This document shows, piece after piece, positions 12,004 through 24,992 of a stretch of DNA of 64,000 bases (position 1 is its first letter; the number at the start of each line of letters is the position of its first letter). This DNA comes from Hypoxylon rubiginosum (lineage: Eukaryota > Ascomycota > Sordariomycetes > Xylariales > Hypoxylaceae): positions 1,101,421-1,165,420 of the forward strand of contig CADCXA010000037.1 in NCBI GenBank assembly GCA_902806565.1, written 5' to 3'. The notes under the pieces are model-generated. The model did no database searches. It was not told the DNA's origin and saw nothing but the letters and a program-made list of their open reading frames with translations. The translations under genes were made by a program, and so were the position numbers.

Positions 12004-15000
12004 TCATATGCCTTGAACCTTCCTGTATGACGGCGGTTTCATCGTTCTCCTGATCAACTTCCCAGCATATGGCGGTATGAGAGAAATTGACCCGATGGCG
12101 AGTACGCGCCAGAGGAACCCCCTATCACGAGATCAATTAGTCGACGAGCCCTGCGGCATTGCATGCTGGTAGAATATTCTTGGGCTTACCAGGTAAGGAG
12201 GAAATCAAGATCAAAGTAGCCGCCGAGGAATGGTATAGACCCGACATAGATCAAGAAGGTTCCGACGATACACATAATCATGACAGGATGCCAGGTCGTG
12301 ATCTCGATGGCCACCATCAAGAGCTCGTTGAACACGAGGACAGTATAGCTGACGGCCACCATTTTTGGCCCGTCGACTTCGGTGAGGATCTGCGATAGAC
12401 CTTGGATCATGCCGCCTTGGTATATTGAAACGAAAACCCAGACAAAAAAAGTACGGTAGGATAGAGATCGGCCCGATGTCAGTTCCTTGTACAATTCGGG
12501 GTAGAGATTGGCAAGGTTCTCATCAACATCTTTGTCGAGAACGAGGGACAACACGGGTGCTGCCGTGTAAACGGTGGCGTAGCCCACAAGGAGCCAATCC
12601 TGCCCGATTGTGAGACAGCGCGGCTACGGGCCGAGATATAGGGGCAACGTACCTTGTAAAGGCCTTCCGGCTCAAATTTGATGGCAATGCTGTACATCGT
12701 CTGGCAAACAGCAATAATCAGACCACGGTGGATCACGAATTGAGCAAGCTTCGCGCTTCGCTTGTAGCTATTCCGGCCGTGCCAGACTAGCAGCTTAGTA
12801 AGATGGCAGAATTGTTCGATGGAAAAATCCGCAGCGAGACTGGCTTGCCGGCCTTCCTTGCCAACGATACCAACCCCAACATCTGCAGCCTGGATCATCG
12901 ACACGTCGTTTCCACCGTCACCAATACAGCATACCCGTTTCTTGGTGAATTCCTTGATGAGTTTCGCAATGTCCGCCTTTTGCGTGGGCGAGCATCTACA
13001 AGCCACGACCGTCGGCAGCCGTACAGCTACCGAGATGAACTCGACACTGAAATGCGTTAGATAGAGTGATAAGCTTTCGCCGTCGATCAGTAGGCAGGAA
13101 TCCGTCTTGCTTCGGAGGAAGTCGAGATGATCTTGAGCATTGTCTTTGTGCTTGAGCTTTGCGATCGTATAGATATACTGTCCTCGCGCAACAAGTTTTG
13201 AACTGACAGCGACACATCTCGCCGTCTCGACTTTGTCGCCTGTCAACATCCAGATCTTGATACCGGCGTTACGAAGCAGCTCTAGAGATGGCTTCACATC
13301 CCTCTGCAGTTTGTCCTCTACACCAGTAACCCCCAGCAGCTCAAGGTCGTGCTCGAGGAATTCTGCGACCACGCGCTGCATTCCGGCATCACGACCGCTA
13401 ATGGCCAAGGAAGCCTCCTGGTAGCTAGCTGAGAAGTCTCGATACTGGTCATGGGACAACCTTTTACGCCCAACAACCAAAGTCCTTAGGCCCTCTCGAG
13501 CCATATTAGCGGTCTCCTCGTCGAGCCAGTCATTTGCAGCCACAATGGGCCCCATGACTGTGTCGGCACCTTTCTGATAAAACCATAGCTCTCCATTGCC
13601 TAACTCAAGCGAAGGGGTTTGTGATTGTTCGTGGAATCGAACGATTATGCCCATACGCTTGCCGTCGGAAGTAAAAGGGAAAATGTCCAATATTTGGACT
13701 TGCACCACTGTCTTGCCCGTCTCCGTCGACTCAAGAACCATTTTCTTCCGGTCACGGTACACAAGGCGAAGCCCGACGGACTCGGTCCATCGCACAATAG
13801 CTATCTCATCGGGAGAAGAGGCTTGGTAGGAGGTAATTGTCTGACCGTTGTCTTCCTCAGTAGTAGGGGTCACGTTGTGGCAGAGGGCCAAGGCCAGAAC
13901 AACGTCCCTGACCCTGGAACCAATCTCTCGTCGTGTCCTGGTCGCAGTAATCCCCGCTGCTATGCTGTACGAGGACGAAGGCGTGACGAGCGCTTTCTCG
14001 CCCGGTCCCCCAACGAAGCCGTGTTTGACGTATGCCACGACCTCATCCATCGCCTCATTGGCATACGATACGGTGCCCACATGGATTTTCTTCATTTCCA
14101 TCTCGTTCTGAGTTAGAGTACCCGTTTTATCGCTAAGCAGGTATTCAATACGTCCGAGGTCTTCGGGAATGGTGCTGGTTCGCACAACTGCACCTGGGAT
14201 ACCAGGGTCCCGCTGGATAAACCATGAATAGACGCTCTTCCCCAGGTCAAGATTGACTCGCAGACTAATCGGGACAATGGTAGAGAATAATACGAGGAAC
14301 CGCATGATCTTCACATACCAGACATCACCTTCAGCGTTGCCGAATCCTTCCAAGGCGACCAAGACGATCGATAACGCCAATGTGAGCGCACAAAGTATTT
14401 TGGTTAGAGAGTTGATCTCATATTCCAACAGCCCTGTCTTGGACCGCGATAATGAAGTAGAAAGGGCAGATCGGGTTTGCGGACCAGTGTACACAATGAC
14501 AGCTACAGTGGTCGCTTGCGAGGCGATGACGGTGTTCGCCCAAGCAGTATTGTCGATTGATAAGGGAGCAGATTGTTCACTACCGCTTATACTACTTTCG
14601 TCAGGCTGGCCGTTTAGGACATCTTGTCTTGTCGCCATTAGTTCAACCTTGCCAACGAACTCGTTGACCTTTTTGTCTGGTTTCCCACCCGTAACCCTAA
14701 CGCGAACAAATTCTTCCATAGGGAGAACCTGAGTCAGGGCAGATGCTAATCGAAGCTTCCAGTCCGTCTCGCCGTCAAGTTGATCTGTCCTGATGAAGGT
14801 TTCGCCACCGGAAGATATCTCCGCAGAAACGTCTGAGCTATCTGGATCGGGATTCTTCCCCTTACCAGATGAAGGACCACTCTGGTCCGCATCACCTTCC
14901 AGGGTACTAACCAATGGCAGCTGTGCCTCTGCACTCTCCAGGGCCTGCCCTTGGGCCGGTATACCTTCAGGTGTAGAACACTTCAAGATGACGACATCCG

Positions 15001-16084
15001 CCGGGACACGCTGACCTTTACTAAGCTTGAGGACATCACCAACCTTTAGATCACGGGACTTCTTGCTAATTTCTTGGACAAAAGACGACGGATGGCCTCG
15101 TCCCTGGCCCTCGGCTTGCTCTTCCTCTTCCTGGATGTCCGACAGTCGGTCCCTTTGGGCCAGGGGTTGCCGATGTGTTTTCCGCAAAGAGGACGATTTG
15201 AGGTTCTTGGGAGGCCGCAATGCAGCGACCTGCTGTCCCGCCTGTCCAAAGTGAAGCACGGCATACTCCTCCGAGTTGGCTTCGTTGTCTCGCCGACGTC
15301 GCTCTATATCATCGTATGCCTCCTTTCCCATTGTGATGACAAGAACGAATGCGAGAGGGGCAATGTAGGTGGACAGATAGCCTATCCTTAGAGCTGGAAT
15401 GGCCTGTGATAAGGCAACTAGCAAGAAATACATATTAAAGAAGAATGAGAATTCATTATACAGGGTAATGGGGAGGAAAGTGAAGGCCGTATATTTCGCA
15501 TTCGAGACGAGATTAGGCGGATACCGGGTAGATTGCGACGTGCCTACGGCAACGACCCTAGAGGACGATGGATCGTCCTCTTTATTATCAACGGCTCCGT
15601 CATCATCCCGCCGGCTCGTACTGGCATTTGACATGAAGCTGGGTAGTCTCAGGGACGAGCCGATGTGTGTGAGATTTTGAAGCCTGTCGCTGGTAAGTGA
15701 TCGCCTCTGGGGTCGAGATGCGTAGTCGTCTAGGAGCGGTGCTTCGTCGCCGGCATGGCCACTTTCATCCGAGTACCCCTGTTCGTGTATATCGTCCTCC
15801 AGCAAGCCCGTGGCGTCGCCGTTCCCATCTCTACTGTGGCCGAGCTCGCCATAGCCGCGACCTCGATTCCCTAGCCGCCTCAGACCGCCCATGCGAATAT
15901 TTCGTAACGCAATGCGCGGCGCTCGTTGCTCGGGACTGTAGGTGTGTCCGAGAAGCCTAGATGCCTGGGGGTGCGACGAAGTGTTGGGGTCCAGCTCCTG
16001 AAGATCTAGGTCGACATCCGAATCCGAGTCATTTGAAGGGGAATCTGGCGGTTCGGTTGGACGGTATGGGGTTGATGGCGGCAT
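12004..16084 (-). CDS. NEO1: Neo1-type P4-ATPase, aminophospholipid flippase
   Basis: Three exons on the minus strand: 16084-12653, 12599-12190 and 12121-12004 (introns of 53 and 68 bp), giving 1319 aa. P4-ATPases move phospholipids to the cytosolic leaflet; the Neo1/ATP9 branch acts in the Golgi/endosomal system without a Cdc50 partner. Residues 1-185 are a hydrophilic, acidic/Ser-rich extension longer than in yeast. The core has YPPNLVSNAKYTAFTFLP entering TM1-2, the actuator DGET near residue 437, the P4-specific PISL motif near 605, phosphorylation loop DKTGTLT with Asp at about 652, and hinge GDGGNDVSMIQAADVGVGI. The last exons supply WLLVGYATVYTAAPVLSLVL and the final membrane segments, ending PPSYRKVQGI. 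The insertion between 280 and 345 is charged and variable. All catalytic residues are present. Confidence 0.95.
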
Positions 16085-17127
16085 TCCCGCATCGGGGTCA
16101 TGCTCCTGATACGAGGAGCTGCTTCAGATGTACAATCGGCCTAACGTCTTCGTAATAGTAAAGGATGGAAGCTCGACATTCGGATACGTAGAGATTAATG
16201 TTGGAAAGGCTGTAGAGATAGACGGGACCAAGGATGCGTGTGACAAGTTGGATCGTATCTTACACATATGTAGAATACGTTGAAGAAAATGCCCAAATAT
16301 AAAGCGAATACGTAGGGCAAGAGAGTCCAAGTGTTGAAAGGAAGACAACAGGGCAGCAAAAAAAAAAAGAAGAGGTGTCGTTCAATGTAGGCCTTCAATG
16401 TAAAGGTGGCTCATTGCGTGTAGCCTGCAAGTAGATGTACATCATGTATGCATTTATCAGATATACATTCAGGCGTTTAAGTATATCCATGTAGCTTATC
16501 TTTATTTGCATCCTAGCTCCATTATGTATGTATGCATATACATGTATGTATCCGGGCAATCCCTTCAACTGCACATGTGTCAAGTACGTATAAATACGTA
16601 TAAATTAACGTATACCCTTATTATCCATTAAATCTTCTGTGTATTTCTGCCAAGTCTAGATATATTTGCCTAGATGTGTAAATAGTTAATCACGATATAA
16701 TGTAGGTATAGAAAATCCGCGGACCAAGTCTAGGCATATGTACCTAGATAGGCATAATAATGCCAAGGTTCAACTTATTCACAGCGATGCGTATCTATGT
16801 ATGTTGGAGAGATGATCGCAATTGTTTACGTTGTGTAAATTATCAGGTGCCATCAACTGTTCTTGTGCCAAAAAGCACTAGGCAGCATAATGACCTGAGG
16901 GTATCTCTATACTAGACGTCCATTGTCATACTACCCATAGCCAGCCAGGCTCTTAGGTAGTAATAAGCAACCATCCCCTAAGTTGCCTTGGTTGCTGGGT
17001 GCTTCGATGACGGATTGTGTTAAAACCAGCGTCTTCCCTTCTTCACATCAGCCAATAAAACAACCCGTGTCAGCAGACCTTGGCTTCGATTTCGATTTCA
17101 TCCCCCTCTAACCAATGGTCGCCTCTC
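16085..17127. other. Intergenic region upstream of NEO1
   Basis: 1.04 kb between the NEO1 start and the HAT2 stop, both minus strand. The leader side has an A-run (16358-16368). The rest is A+T-rich, with repeated short CCTAG/ATGTA words around 16660-16760. I see no gene. Confidence 0.5.
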
Positions 17128-18753
17128 TTATCTTCCTAACTCGTCCAGGGGGAGATCGGCTTCATCTTTTCCAACGATCGAGTCCGCAACTTTCCAGATT
17201 TGGAGCATGTTATCCTCAGCAGCGCTCGCCACCAGCCAAGGATTATTCAGGTTCCAGCTAAAATCTGCCAGATGGTTCGTGTGGCCACCGTGCATAAATA
17301 GACTATAACTAATTAGAGAGAAGAAGAAAATATAAGGGAGGGGGAGGGGAAAATCTCACAGTTCCGGAGGCCCGTCTTCCTGGTCGTCGGGCTGCTGTTC
17401 CTCGCCAACTTTGCTCACATCCCAAAAGATGATGCGACGATCGTAGCTAGCACTACCAAGGATGCTGGCCTCATGGGGATGCCAAGAAAGCGAGGTAACT
17501 GCGTCTTGATGGCCTTCCAGCGTATGAACTTTCTCTTTTACATTTCGTAAATCCCAAATTCCGATCGTCTTATCCGCAGAAGCGGTTGCGACGAGAACTT
17601 CGGTGGCGGGATTAAATGCCAACGAGTTTATAGCATCACTATGGCCATCCTTTGCAACCAGAGCTGATTGTGTGTTGGATGATTGCCTCACGTCCACGAT
17701 CTGTAGGGTTAGATCATCCGAGACACTGCCAATGAAGTGCGCGGATATTGGGTGGTATTGGACATCGTTAACGATGTTGTTGTGATGGGTGAAGCAGCGA
17801 GCAGGACTGAGGGTGTTGCTGCCGGTTTGTAGCGACTTCAAGTCCCTATTCCTCAACATTAGCACGCCTATGCCAACATCCGCTGAAGACAAACTAGCGG
17901 AGCAACGTACCATAGGCAGACAGTCTGATCCTCGCTTCCCGATACTAAAGAACCCTCAACATGCGGGTTCCAGTTGAGGCCAAATCCTTCTTGCGTGTGG
18001 CCCTCGAGGCTGATCTGCGGGTTAACCTTGCCATTCGGCTCAAAGCTATGCTTGGTACGGTCGAATATCAGGACTTTGCCATCGACGGCCAACGTAGCGA
18101 TAAGATCGGGGTTTTTGGGGCAGTAGCGAGCCTTATTGACCTCGCCGGGATGGTCGATCCTCTGAACAATGTTCCACTTCATGGCTGTCGCCTCACCAGC
18201 AGACGAAGATTTGCCAAACCCGCCGATCTCGCCACGCTCATCATCGTAGTCGTTTGCGTTAGGACGGATGGATTTGGGTATCTCAACCTCGGCGATCTGG
18301 ACATGGTTGGGCTTTCCGTCGGACGTATGCGTTCCGAGCAGGACACGGTGAATTTGACAGTTCTTCCCGTCAGGCTCCTTGACGTCAGGGAACCATTGCA
18401 CCGTAAGCGTGGGCCAGGTTAGAGCGGTACTGTGGATTGTCAATACTAGGTATATCGGTAGCTCTACGACTGATCGGCAGCCCACCTAAGGATCATGTCA
18501 TAGAGGAAGGGTGAGTTCTTCTTCCAAGTCTTGTATTCTAATGCTTGTTAGGACGGCCGGACTTTGAAAAGGAAATTGCTGTGTAGTATCACCTTCGTTG
18601 ATTAGTCTTTGCTCCTCATCCTCGTCGATCTCCTGAGAAGTCATGTCTACTTGGAATGCCGAGTTAGTTCTATTTCAAAGCTGGGATATCAAAGTGAAAG
18701 TAGAAAAGGGCAAACAAACCATCAACATCTTCAACTACAGGAGCTGGAGCCAT
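17128..18753 (-). CDS. HAT2: Hat2/RbAp48-type WD40 histone-binding protein
   Basis: Six coding exons on the minus strand: 18753-18720, 18646-18593, 18537-18486, 18429-17911, 17845-17360 and 17302-17128. All five introns are GT-AG; the joined protein has 439 aa, typical of the family. The start is acidic, then the invariant segment INEEYKTWKKNSPFLYDMIL, which binds histone H4 helix 1, is built across three tiny exons. WD40 blades follow (HPGEVNKARYCPKNPDLIA, GFGLNWNPHVEGSLVSGS, HNNIVNDVQYHP, HSDAINSLAFNP, HQDAVTSLSWHP, HTNHLADFSWNLNNPWLVAS). The family serves in the Hat1 acetyltransferase, CAF-1 and PRC2-type complexes; fungi have a separate Msi1-like paralogue, so the Hat2 label is the closer fit but not proven. 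It is notable here because the same window carries a large heterochromatic block. Confidence 0.95.
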
Positions 18754-19040
18754 GTTGATTGGCAATGTCAGGTGCGGGATGGATTATAGTGGTGGTGTTT
18801 ATGGTGTTTGGTGGGCGTTCGGTGGTAGAGGTTTATTCTCGCGACTGGACGCGATGCGCGTAAAGTACAGCTATAGAACTAGGGTAAAAAAGGGCTTAAC
18901 TCTTTGTGGGATAGCGTATCCTTATTACTGCATGTACACATGGTGGGGTTTGCGACACCAACCCGTGCAGTCCGTGCAGCCCGTGCAGCCCGTGCAAGTA
19001 CCACCTACAGCCTATAGCCTACAGCCTCGCACACAGCTAG
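18754..19040. other. HAT2 promoter side, short tandem repeats
   Basis: A 287-bp stretch between the HAT2 start and the Mutator-like MITE. It holds a 9-bp tandem of CCGTGCAGC type (about 18962-18997, four units) and a smaller AGCCTAYAG repeat just after it. Nothing coding is visible. Confidence 0.5.
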
Positions 19041-19049
19041 CTCTGTTGC

Positions 19050-20028
19050 GGGGATACAGCTCAGCCGACCATTGACCCGCTTTGGACCTGACCATAGCCC
19101 CATTTATTTGTATGTGGCGGGGTGCCGACCACTGACCATTGGGATCTGACCTGACCACGGCCCCAGGCATAAATTTGATTATGTAAGGAGGGGTAAAAGA
19201 CAGGAATTATAGGTACTCGATATGTACTCAATAAGTACTCAATATATACTCTAAGGTTTTTAATAATTGAAATAAAATTAAATAAAATTCTATAAAAATA
19301 CCTGTATTATATATGGCCATTTATTGATAGGTATGATAATTTATTTAATAAGGGATATAGTAGTAATATATAATAAGCACTCGATAAGTACTCGATAAGT
19401 ACTCAATGAGTACTCAATAAGTACTCATTAAGTGCTTACGGCTATACCCCAGGCTGGCACTTAGGCTGGCAGGCTGGCTGGCACCTACGAAATTCAATTG
19501 AATTTTGAAAGGCATTTATATATTCCATTTAATAATCCTTAGATAAATATAAATAATACAACCTGTATATTAAAAGCTTCGCCTTACAAAGAGCTTTTAA
19601 ATATTATAGGGTTTGAGCTGGTGCAGGCTTTGGTTGTTGAGATATTTCAGTATATAGGTTGAGCGCGAAGGGTATTGCGAAGGGCCTCACGTGATACCCT
19701 TAGATTTTGTATTTGAGTAATTTCATCTAAGGTTTTACCTTCTAATTATAATTGAATTGCAGCCACTTATTGAATTCTAGTGCAACCAAATTTTTTATTT
19801 TCGCATTGTAAATACCTATATTTATATATTGTTTTTGAAGCTCCTACTTCAGAATTGAATTGAGAATAATAGGTTGAATAAGAAGTTATTGATAAAGGAT
19901 CTCACCTGACCATGGGGCCGTGGTCAGGTCAGATCCCAATGGTCAGTGGTCGGCACCCCGCCACATACAAATAAGCGGGTCAATGGTCAGGTCCAAAGCG
20001 GGTCAATGGTCGGCTGAGCTGTATCCCC
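19050..20028. mobile_element. Mutator-like non-autonomous element (MULE-MITE), 979 bp
   Basis: Terminal inverted repeats of 116 bp (19050-19165 and 19913-20028) start GGGGATACAGCTCAGCCGAC and differ at only a few positions. The element is flanked by a perfect 9-bp direct repeat CTCTGTTGC (19041-19049 and 20029-20037), the target duplication length of Mutator-like transposases. Each arm holds about six TGGTC/TGACC words, likely transposase-binding sites. The interior is A+T-rich, encodes nothing, and carries two clusters of an 11-bp GTACTCRATAA unit (about 19213-19250 and 19374-19438). The arms are still GC-rich, but the centre looks RIP-eroded. It sits between the divergent HAT2 and XRN1 genes. 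Confidence 0.92.
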
Positions 20029-20037
20029 CTCTGTTGC

Positions 20038-20603
20038 TGCAGGGGAGGGCTGTAGCATTGTGCATGTTATGTAATCCACCTACTAGGATGTATGTAGGTA
20101 GTACCTGCCGTACATAGTAGTACCTAGGTACATAAGCGAAATGCGACTTCCCTTTAAAGTGTGTGGACTCGTGTGTTCAATGTTTAGTGGATGACTCCTT
20201 CCAAAGCTATCGCATTTCACCTCGACAACAATCCTGTAAATCTTCTCGCCTTGCCCCAAATGTATCGCCTAGGTGATATATGGGAACCTTTTTATTACGC
20301 TTGTTCAATATAGTGATTGTTTTTTTTCTTTCACTTTTTCCCTCACTACTCGGCACTATTCAACACAGCCTGCAATCGCAAGCTACAACTTATAATTAGT
20401 GATTTCTTTCAGCTAGGTCACAATTCTGTTGATCGTTGTCGCTATCATACCACGATCTCGCAGCGCCGTGCGCTTTCTTTAATCTTTTCTTTTACCGCAC
20501 TCGCTCCTTGATACTCGGATTGAACTGGTCAAGCAAATCGTATTAAATCTCTAGACTAACATCAAGTCAATCAAGTCAATCGGGTCAATCGGGTCAAGTC
20601 ATC
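20038..20603 (+). promoter_or_regulatory. XRN1 promoter and 5' leader
   Basis: This 566-bp stretch runs from the Mutator-like element to the XRN1 start codon. It contains a TACCTAGGTA palindrome (20121-20130), a T-run and pyrimidine-rich tract (20317-20345), and a 9-bp tandem repeat next to the start codon. There is no TATA box I can defend. Confidence 0.45.
20566..20600 (+). repeat. 9-nt tandem repeat in the XRN1 leader
   Basis: Units GTCAATCAA, GTCAATCGG, GTCAATCGG and a partial GTCAAGTC end three bases before the XRN1 ATG. As the array lies in the presumed 5' UTR, it could be an RNA element or simply replication slippage. Confidence 0.75.
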
Positions 20604-23600
20604 ATGGGGTACGTCTAGACTATTTTTGCAACACCAGATTTCGGCGCGTGGTACTAACTCGAGTCTAGTGTTCCCAAGTTTTTCAGATGGCTCTCGGAGC
20701 GATATCCTGCGATATCTCAGGTCATTGCAGAGAACCGGATCCCCGAGTTCGACAACCTTTACGTACGGCGTCCTGGAGAGATCCTTTACTTGTCAACCTT
20801 GGCTAATTTGCATAGTTGGATATGAACGGTATCATACACAATTGCACCCACAAAGACACGCACGACACCACGTTCCGCCTCAGCGAAGATGAAATGTTCA
20901 TACGCATATTCAACTATATCGAACACTTGTTTGGCAAAATTAAGCCAAAGAAACTCTTCTTCATGGCCATCGACGGAGTCGCTCCTAGGGCCAAGATGAA
21001 TCAACAGAGAGCTCGCCGTTTTCGCACGGCGCTCGATGCTGAGCAGGCTCGCGAGAAAGCACTTCGAGAAGGCCAGGAACTACCTAAGGACGATCCTTTC
21101 GACAGCAACTGTATTACACCAGGCACCGAGTTCATGGCCAAGCTGACCCAGCAGCTCAAATACTTCATCAGCAAGAAGATCTCGGAGGACTCGGATTGGC
21201 AGGTCTGCGACATTGTTCTATCAGGTCACGAAGTTCCCGGGGAAGGAGAGCATAAGATCATGGAGTACATCAGGAACGCAAAAGCCCAGCCAGACTATCA
21301 CCCCAACGTTCGCCATTGCCTATACGGTCTGGATGCTGATCTCATCATGTTGGGACTGTTAAGCCATGATCCGCATTTCTGTCTTCTTCGAGAGGAGGTA
21401 ACCTTCGGTCGCGCTTCCAAGACCAAGTCGAAGGAGCTGGAACACCAGAACTTCTATCTGATGCACCTTTGCATGGTCCGTGAATATCTTGAATTGGAGT
21501 TCCAGGAATTGAAGGAAGGAGCCACAAAGGTGCCTTTTGACATGGAGCGGATTATCGACGACTTCATTCTCATGGCTTTCTTCGTTGGCAACGACTTCCT
21601 TCCGAATCTACCCAACCTTCATATCAACGAGGGTGCCTTGGCGACCATGTTCCGTCTCTATAAGCAGGTTCTCCCTCAATGCGACGGCTACATTAACGAA
21701 GGCGGGGTTATCAACCTCGCCCGTCTGGGGCTATTGTTGGAGGAGCTTTCCAAGGAGGAGTATAGGTATTTCGAACACGAAAACGCCGACTCGAACTGGC
21801 TCAAGGGCAAGCAGATGATCGAGGCTCATGATAAGGAACAACCAAAACCCAAAGGGAAGCTCGTCATCACAAGTTCTCAGAGAGAAATATGGAAGAAGAT
21901 TCGAAAATTTGTCAACAAGCGACCGTCTACCCCTCTTGATCTTGGTCACGAACTTGTCGCCGCCGATCGAAAATTCGTGCAGGATACTGCCGATAGTCTC
22001 CATATCGAATGGAGGACTGTGGAAGACGATGATGGCCAACGCAGCCTAGTACTAGCATTTCCTACGAAGCAAGATGACGACGACGATGACGAAGAAGAAG
22101 AGGGCAATATAGCTTTGTTTCGGGTTATGAAGCGGTACGATAATGCTCAGGTCCTCGATGTTTCTGCGGAAGAAGCCCAAGCAGCTTCGCAAACCAAGTA
22201 TAAGGAGAAGTTCCTGGAGTGGAAAGACAAGTACTATGCAAGCAAGTTTGATGAATGGACCCCCGAGACCAAGGATACAGAGTTGACGAAGCTCTGTGAG
22301 AATTACGTCCAAGGCCTGCAATGGGTATTATACTACTACTACAAAGGAGTGGCTTCTTGGCCGTGGTTCTACGCTTATCACTACTCTCCCATGACATCTG
22401 GTAAGTTCTGACGTCCAGCGCGGAATCAATGAAATCTGCTAACTCGCCAATCTAGACATCGTGAAAGGCATGAATGCCGATCTCAACTTCAAGCTCGGGC
22501 AGCCGTTCCGGCCCTTCGAGCAGCTCATGGGCGTTCTTCCGGATAGGAGTAAAAAGATTGTCCCCTTGGTATACCACGAACTTATGACAGACGCGGGGTC
22601 ACCAATCATCGATTTCTATCCTCGAGATTTTGAACTCGATATGAACGGCAAGAAAATGGAATGGGAAGCTGTTGTCAAGATCCCGTTCATCGATGAGCAA
22701 CGATTGCTATCCGCGATGGCACCCAAGAACGAGCTCCTTACGCCAGGTGAGAAAGCCCGCAACGGCTTTGGCGTCTCGTTGAAGTTCACGTACGACGCCA
22801 ATGTCGACTTCATCTATCCGTCATCTATGGTCGGAATATTCCCTGACGTTCCCCATTGCCATTGCGTTGAGAACATATTCGATCTACCTACGACCGAGGG
22901 CTTAGAGCTGTATGTTGGTTTGCTTGAGGGTACTAAACTCGGCATCGATGCCCTGGCGGGGTTCCCAAGTCTAGCCACATTGCCCTATAACGCCACTCTT
23001 GGCTTTCACGGAGTTAACGTTTTCCAGCAAGAGAGCCGCAACGAGAGTATGGTCGTAACTCTGGCTGATGTTGAACTCCGGAGCAGGGTCGAGCTGGCGA
23101 AGGTCAAATTGGGACAAAGGTGTCACGTCGGGTATCCTTTCTTGCAGGAGGCCAAAATTGTACGAGTGTCAGACGAGCTATTCGACTACTGGTTTGCTGA
23201 AGAGGGTTCTGATCAAGTGATCCAGACTCACCATTCGGGGAGGGATATCGAGGATTGGAATAAGAAGGCGTCTCGCATTGAGAATTTCTACAGCAAACGA
23301 TTAGGCATCATCATTGGGTCTGTCGAGTCACTAGTCCACGTCGAAATGCTAAAGGGACTTGTCAAGACGGATGAAGGCGCTACCATCAAAGAGTACGGTC
23401 CGATTCCAGGCATGGAGACGGATTACGCAGCCCAAGTCATCGTAGATGAGGTTGTCAGCCAGGACGAACGATTCATCGAAAGAGCCGCCCTGCCCTTTGA
23501 AGAAGAGTTCCCCATAGGATCTCGCGTCTTCTTTCTCGGGGACTACGCTTACGGGCGCCCCCTTGAAATTTCGAGCCATAGCAACAACCGAGCAGAGATC

Positions 23601-24992
23601 ATCGTTTCGCGGCCTTTCAATAGAGAGCCGGACTTTGCACGAGCCCTTATACGTGCCGCTGAACAGCAGAGTGGCTACCGACCTTCGTACGCCGTCGCGA
23701 AGGATCTTGGACTTCATCCGCTGGTATTAAGCAAGATCACATCCTCTTTCTACGTTCACACGATCGGTGGCAGTATGAAGGTTAATTTAGGATTAAACCT
23801 CAAATTCGAGGGAAGGAAGCAGAAGGTCCTGGGCTACTCGAGAAAATCAAAGTCAGGGTGGGAATTCAGCCCCGCCGCCGTCATGCTGCTCATAGACTAT
23901 ATGACTCATTTCCCCGATTTCTTCGCTGCTATCATGAAGAACCCCTCCGGGAGCGAACTGAGCGACACGCAACTCTGGCCCGACAGCGACGTCGCCAGTG
24001 CCAGGATTAAAGAAATCGGATCGTGGCTCAAGTCTGTGGAGACGAGCAAATTCGAGCGAGTCCCGCTCGATGCTGAGCAGCTAGACTCGGACGTGGTGAT
24101 GCAGCTGCAGAGAGCGGTGGATGAACTGAGGGAATCCAATGAAAAGGCTGAACCGAAGAGGCTGAAGGGCGTGCCTCGATCCGCGCTGCTCAACCCTAGA
24201 GATGCTGAGCAGCGACTGGGCAATCAGAAATTCAGCTTAGGTGACCGGGTTGTCTATGTGTCGGCCTCTGGCAAGGTACCGATTGCGTCGAGAGGAACTG
24301 TGGTTGGTATAAGCACGGTCGGCAACCACCACATGCTTGACATACTTTGCGACAATGCATTTATGAACGGGACGACCTTGGGCGGCCGGTGCGATCCCTT
24401 CCGGGGGCAGACCGTGCTGGCCAATTCGGTTCTTAATGTCACAAATAGGCAAGTTATCACGGGCTCCAAGATGAGTGTAGGGAGGCAGCCGGCTCGGACA
24501 ACGCTACCTCTACAATCCCGGGGTGTATCGGGCAGTACCGGAATGCTTCGAGACGCACCGGCGCCGACTCCTCTTCGCGGAACTTGGCGGGGTGCTATGA
24601 ACAGCGTTAATCGGCCATCTCCACGCGGACGAGGCACCCAAGGTCAGCACGTGTCAAACGGCACTGCTCATATCCAGCACAGCACATTAGTTTATCGCCC
24701 AACACCAAACGGCCACATCCCGAGCCACGGAGCAATGCAGCAGCCCAGTAGTAACAATGCCCCGCGCGGTCGTGGTAGTCCATATCGAGGCGGTCGCGGG
24801 AGCCGTGGTGGTAGAGGCCCCTCAAATGGCTTAGGTAGCGACCCTAGCAACCCGAGGACTGGGGAAGCTACGGGAATCACTCAGCACCAAAGCTACAACG
24901 CCGTGCCGCCGCCAGCTGGGTTAGACGCGCGTGGGCGGGGACGGGGACGGGGTCGAGGATCTCGTGGGAGAGGTGTACCTACCACGGAGTAA
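20604..24992 (+). CDS. XRN1: 5'-3' exoribonuclease Xrn1 (Kem1/Sep1 type)
   Basis: Four coding exons: 20604-20608, 20669-20762, 20816-22400 and 22456-24992; the joined frame gives 1406 aa. Xrn1 degrades decapped, 5'-monophosphorylated mRNA in the cytoplasm. The active-site acidic residues are visible: D35 in LYLDMNGIIHN, the Asp of MAIDGVAPRAKMNQQRARRF, both Glu of GEGEHKIMEY, both Asp of YGLDADLIML, and the Asp of FVGNDFLPNLP. The second nuclease block (YYYKGVASWPWFYAYHYSP) spans intron 3. Downstream come the PAZ/KOW/Winged-helix/SH3-like region (FSLGDRVVYVSASGKVPIA) and an RGG-rich tail (RGRGSPYRGGRGSRGGRG, GRGRGRGRGSRGRG), fitting an RNA-binding P-body protein. Xrn1 rather than nuclear Rat1 is indicated by the MGVPKFFRWLSERYP start and the missing CCHC finger. 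The first coding exon has only 5 nt. Confidence 0.97.

Noticed and set aside
18752..19075. 107-codon plus-strand frame overlapping the HAT2 start
   Set aside because: It runs through the HAT2 promoter, a tandem repeat and the MITE end; no domain.
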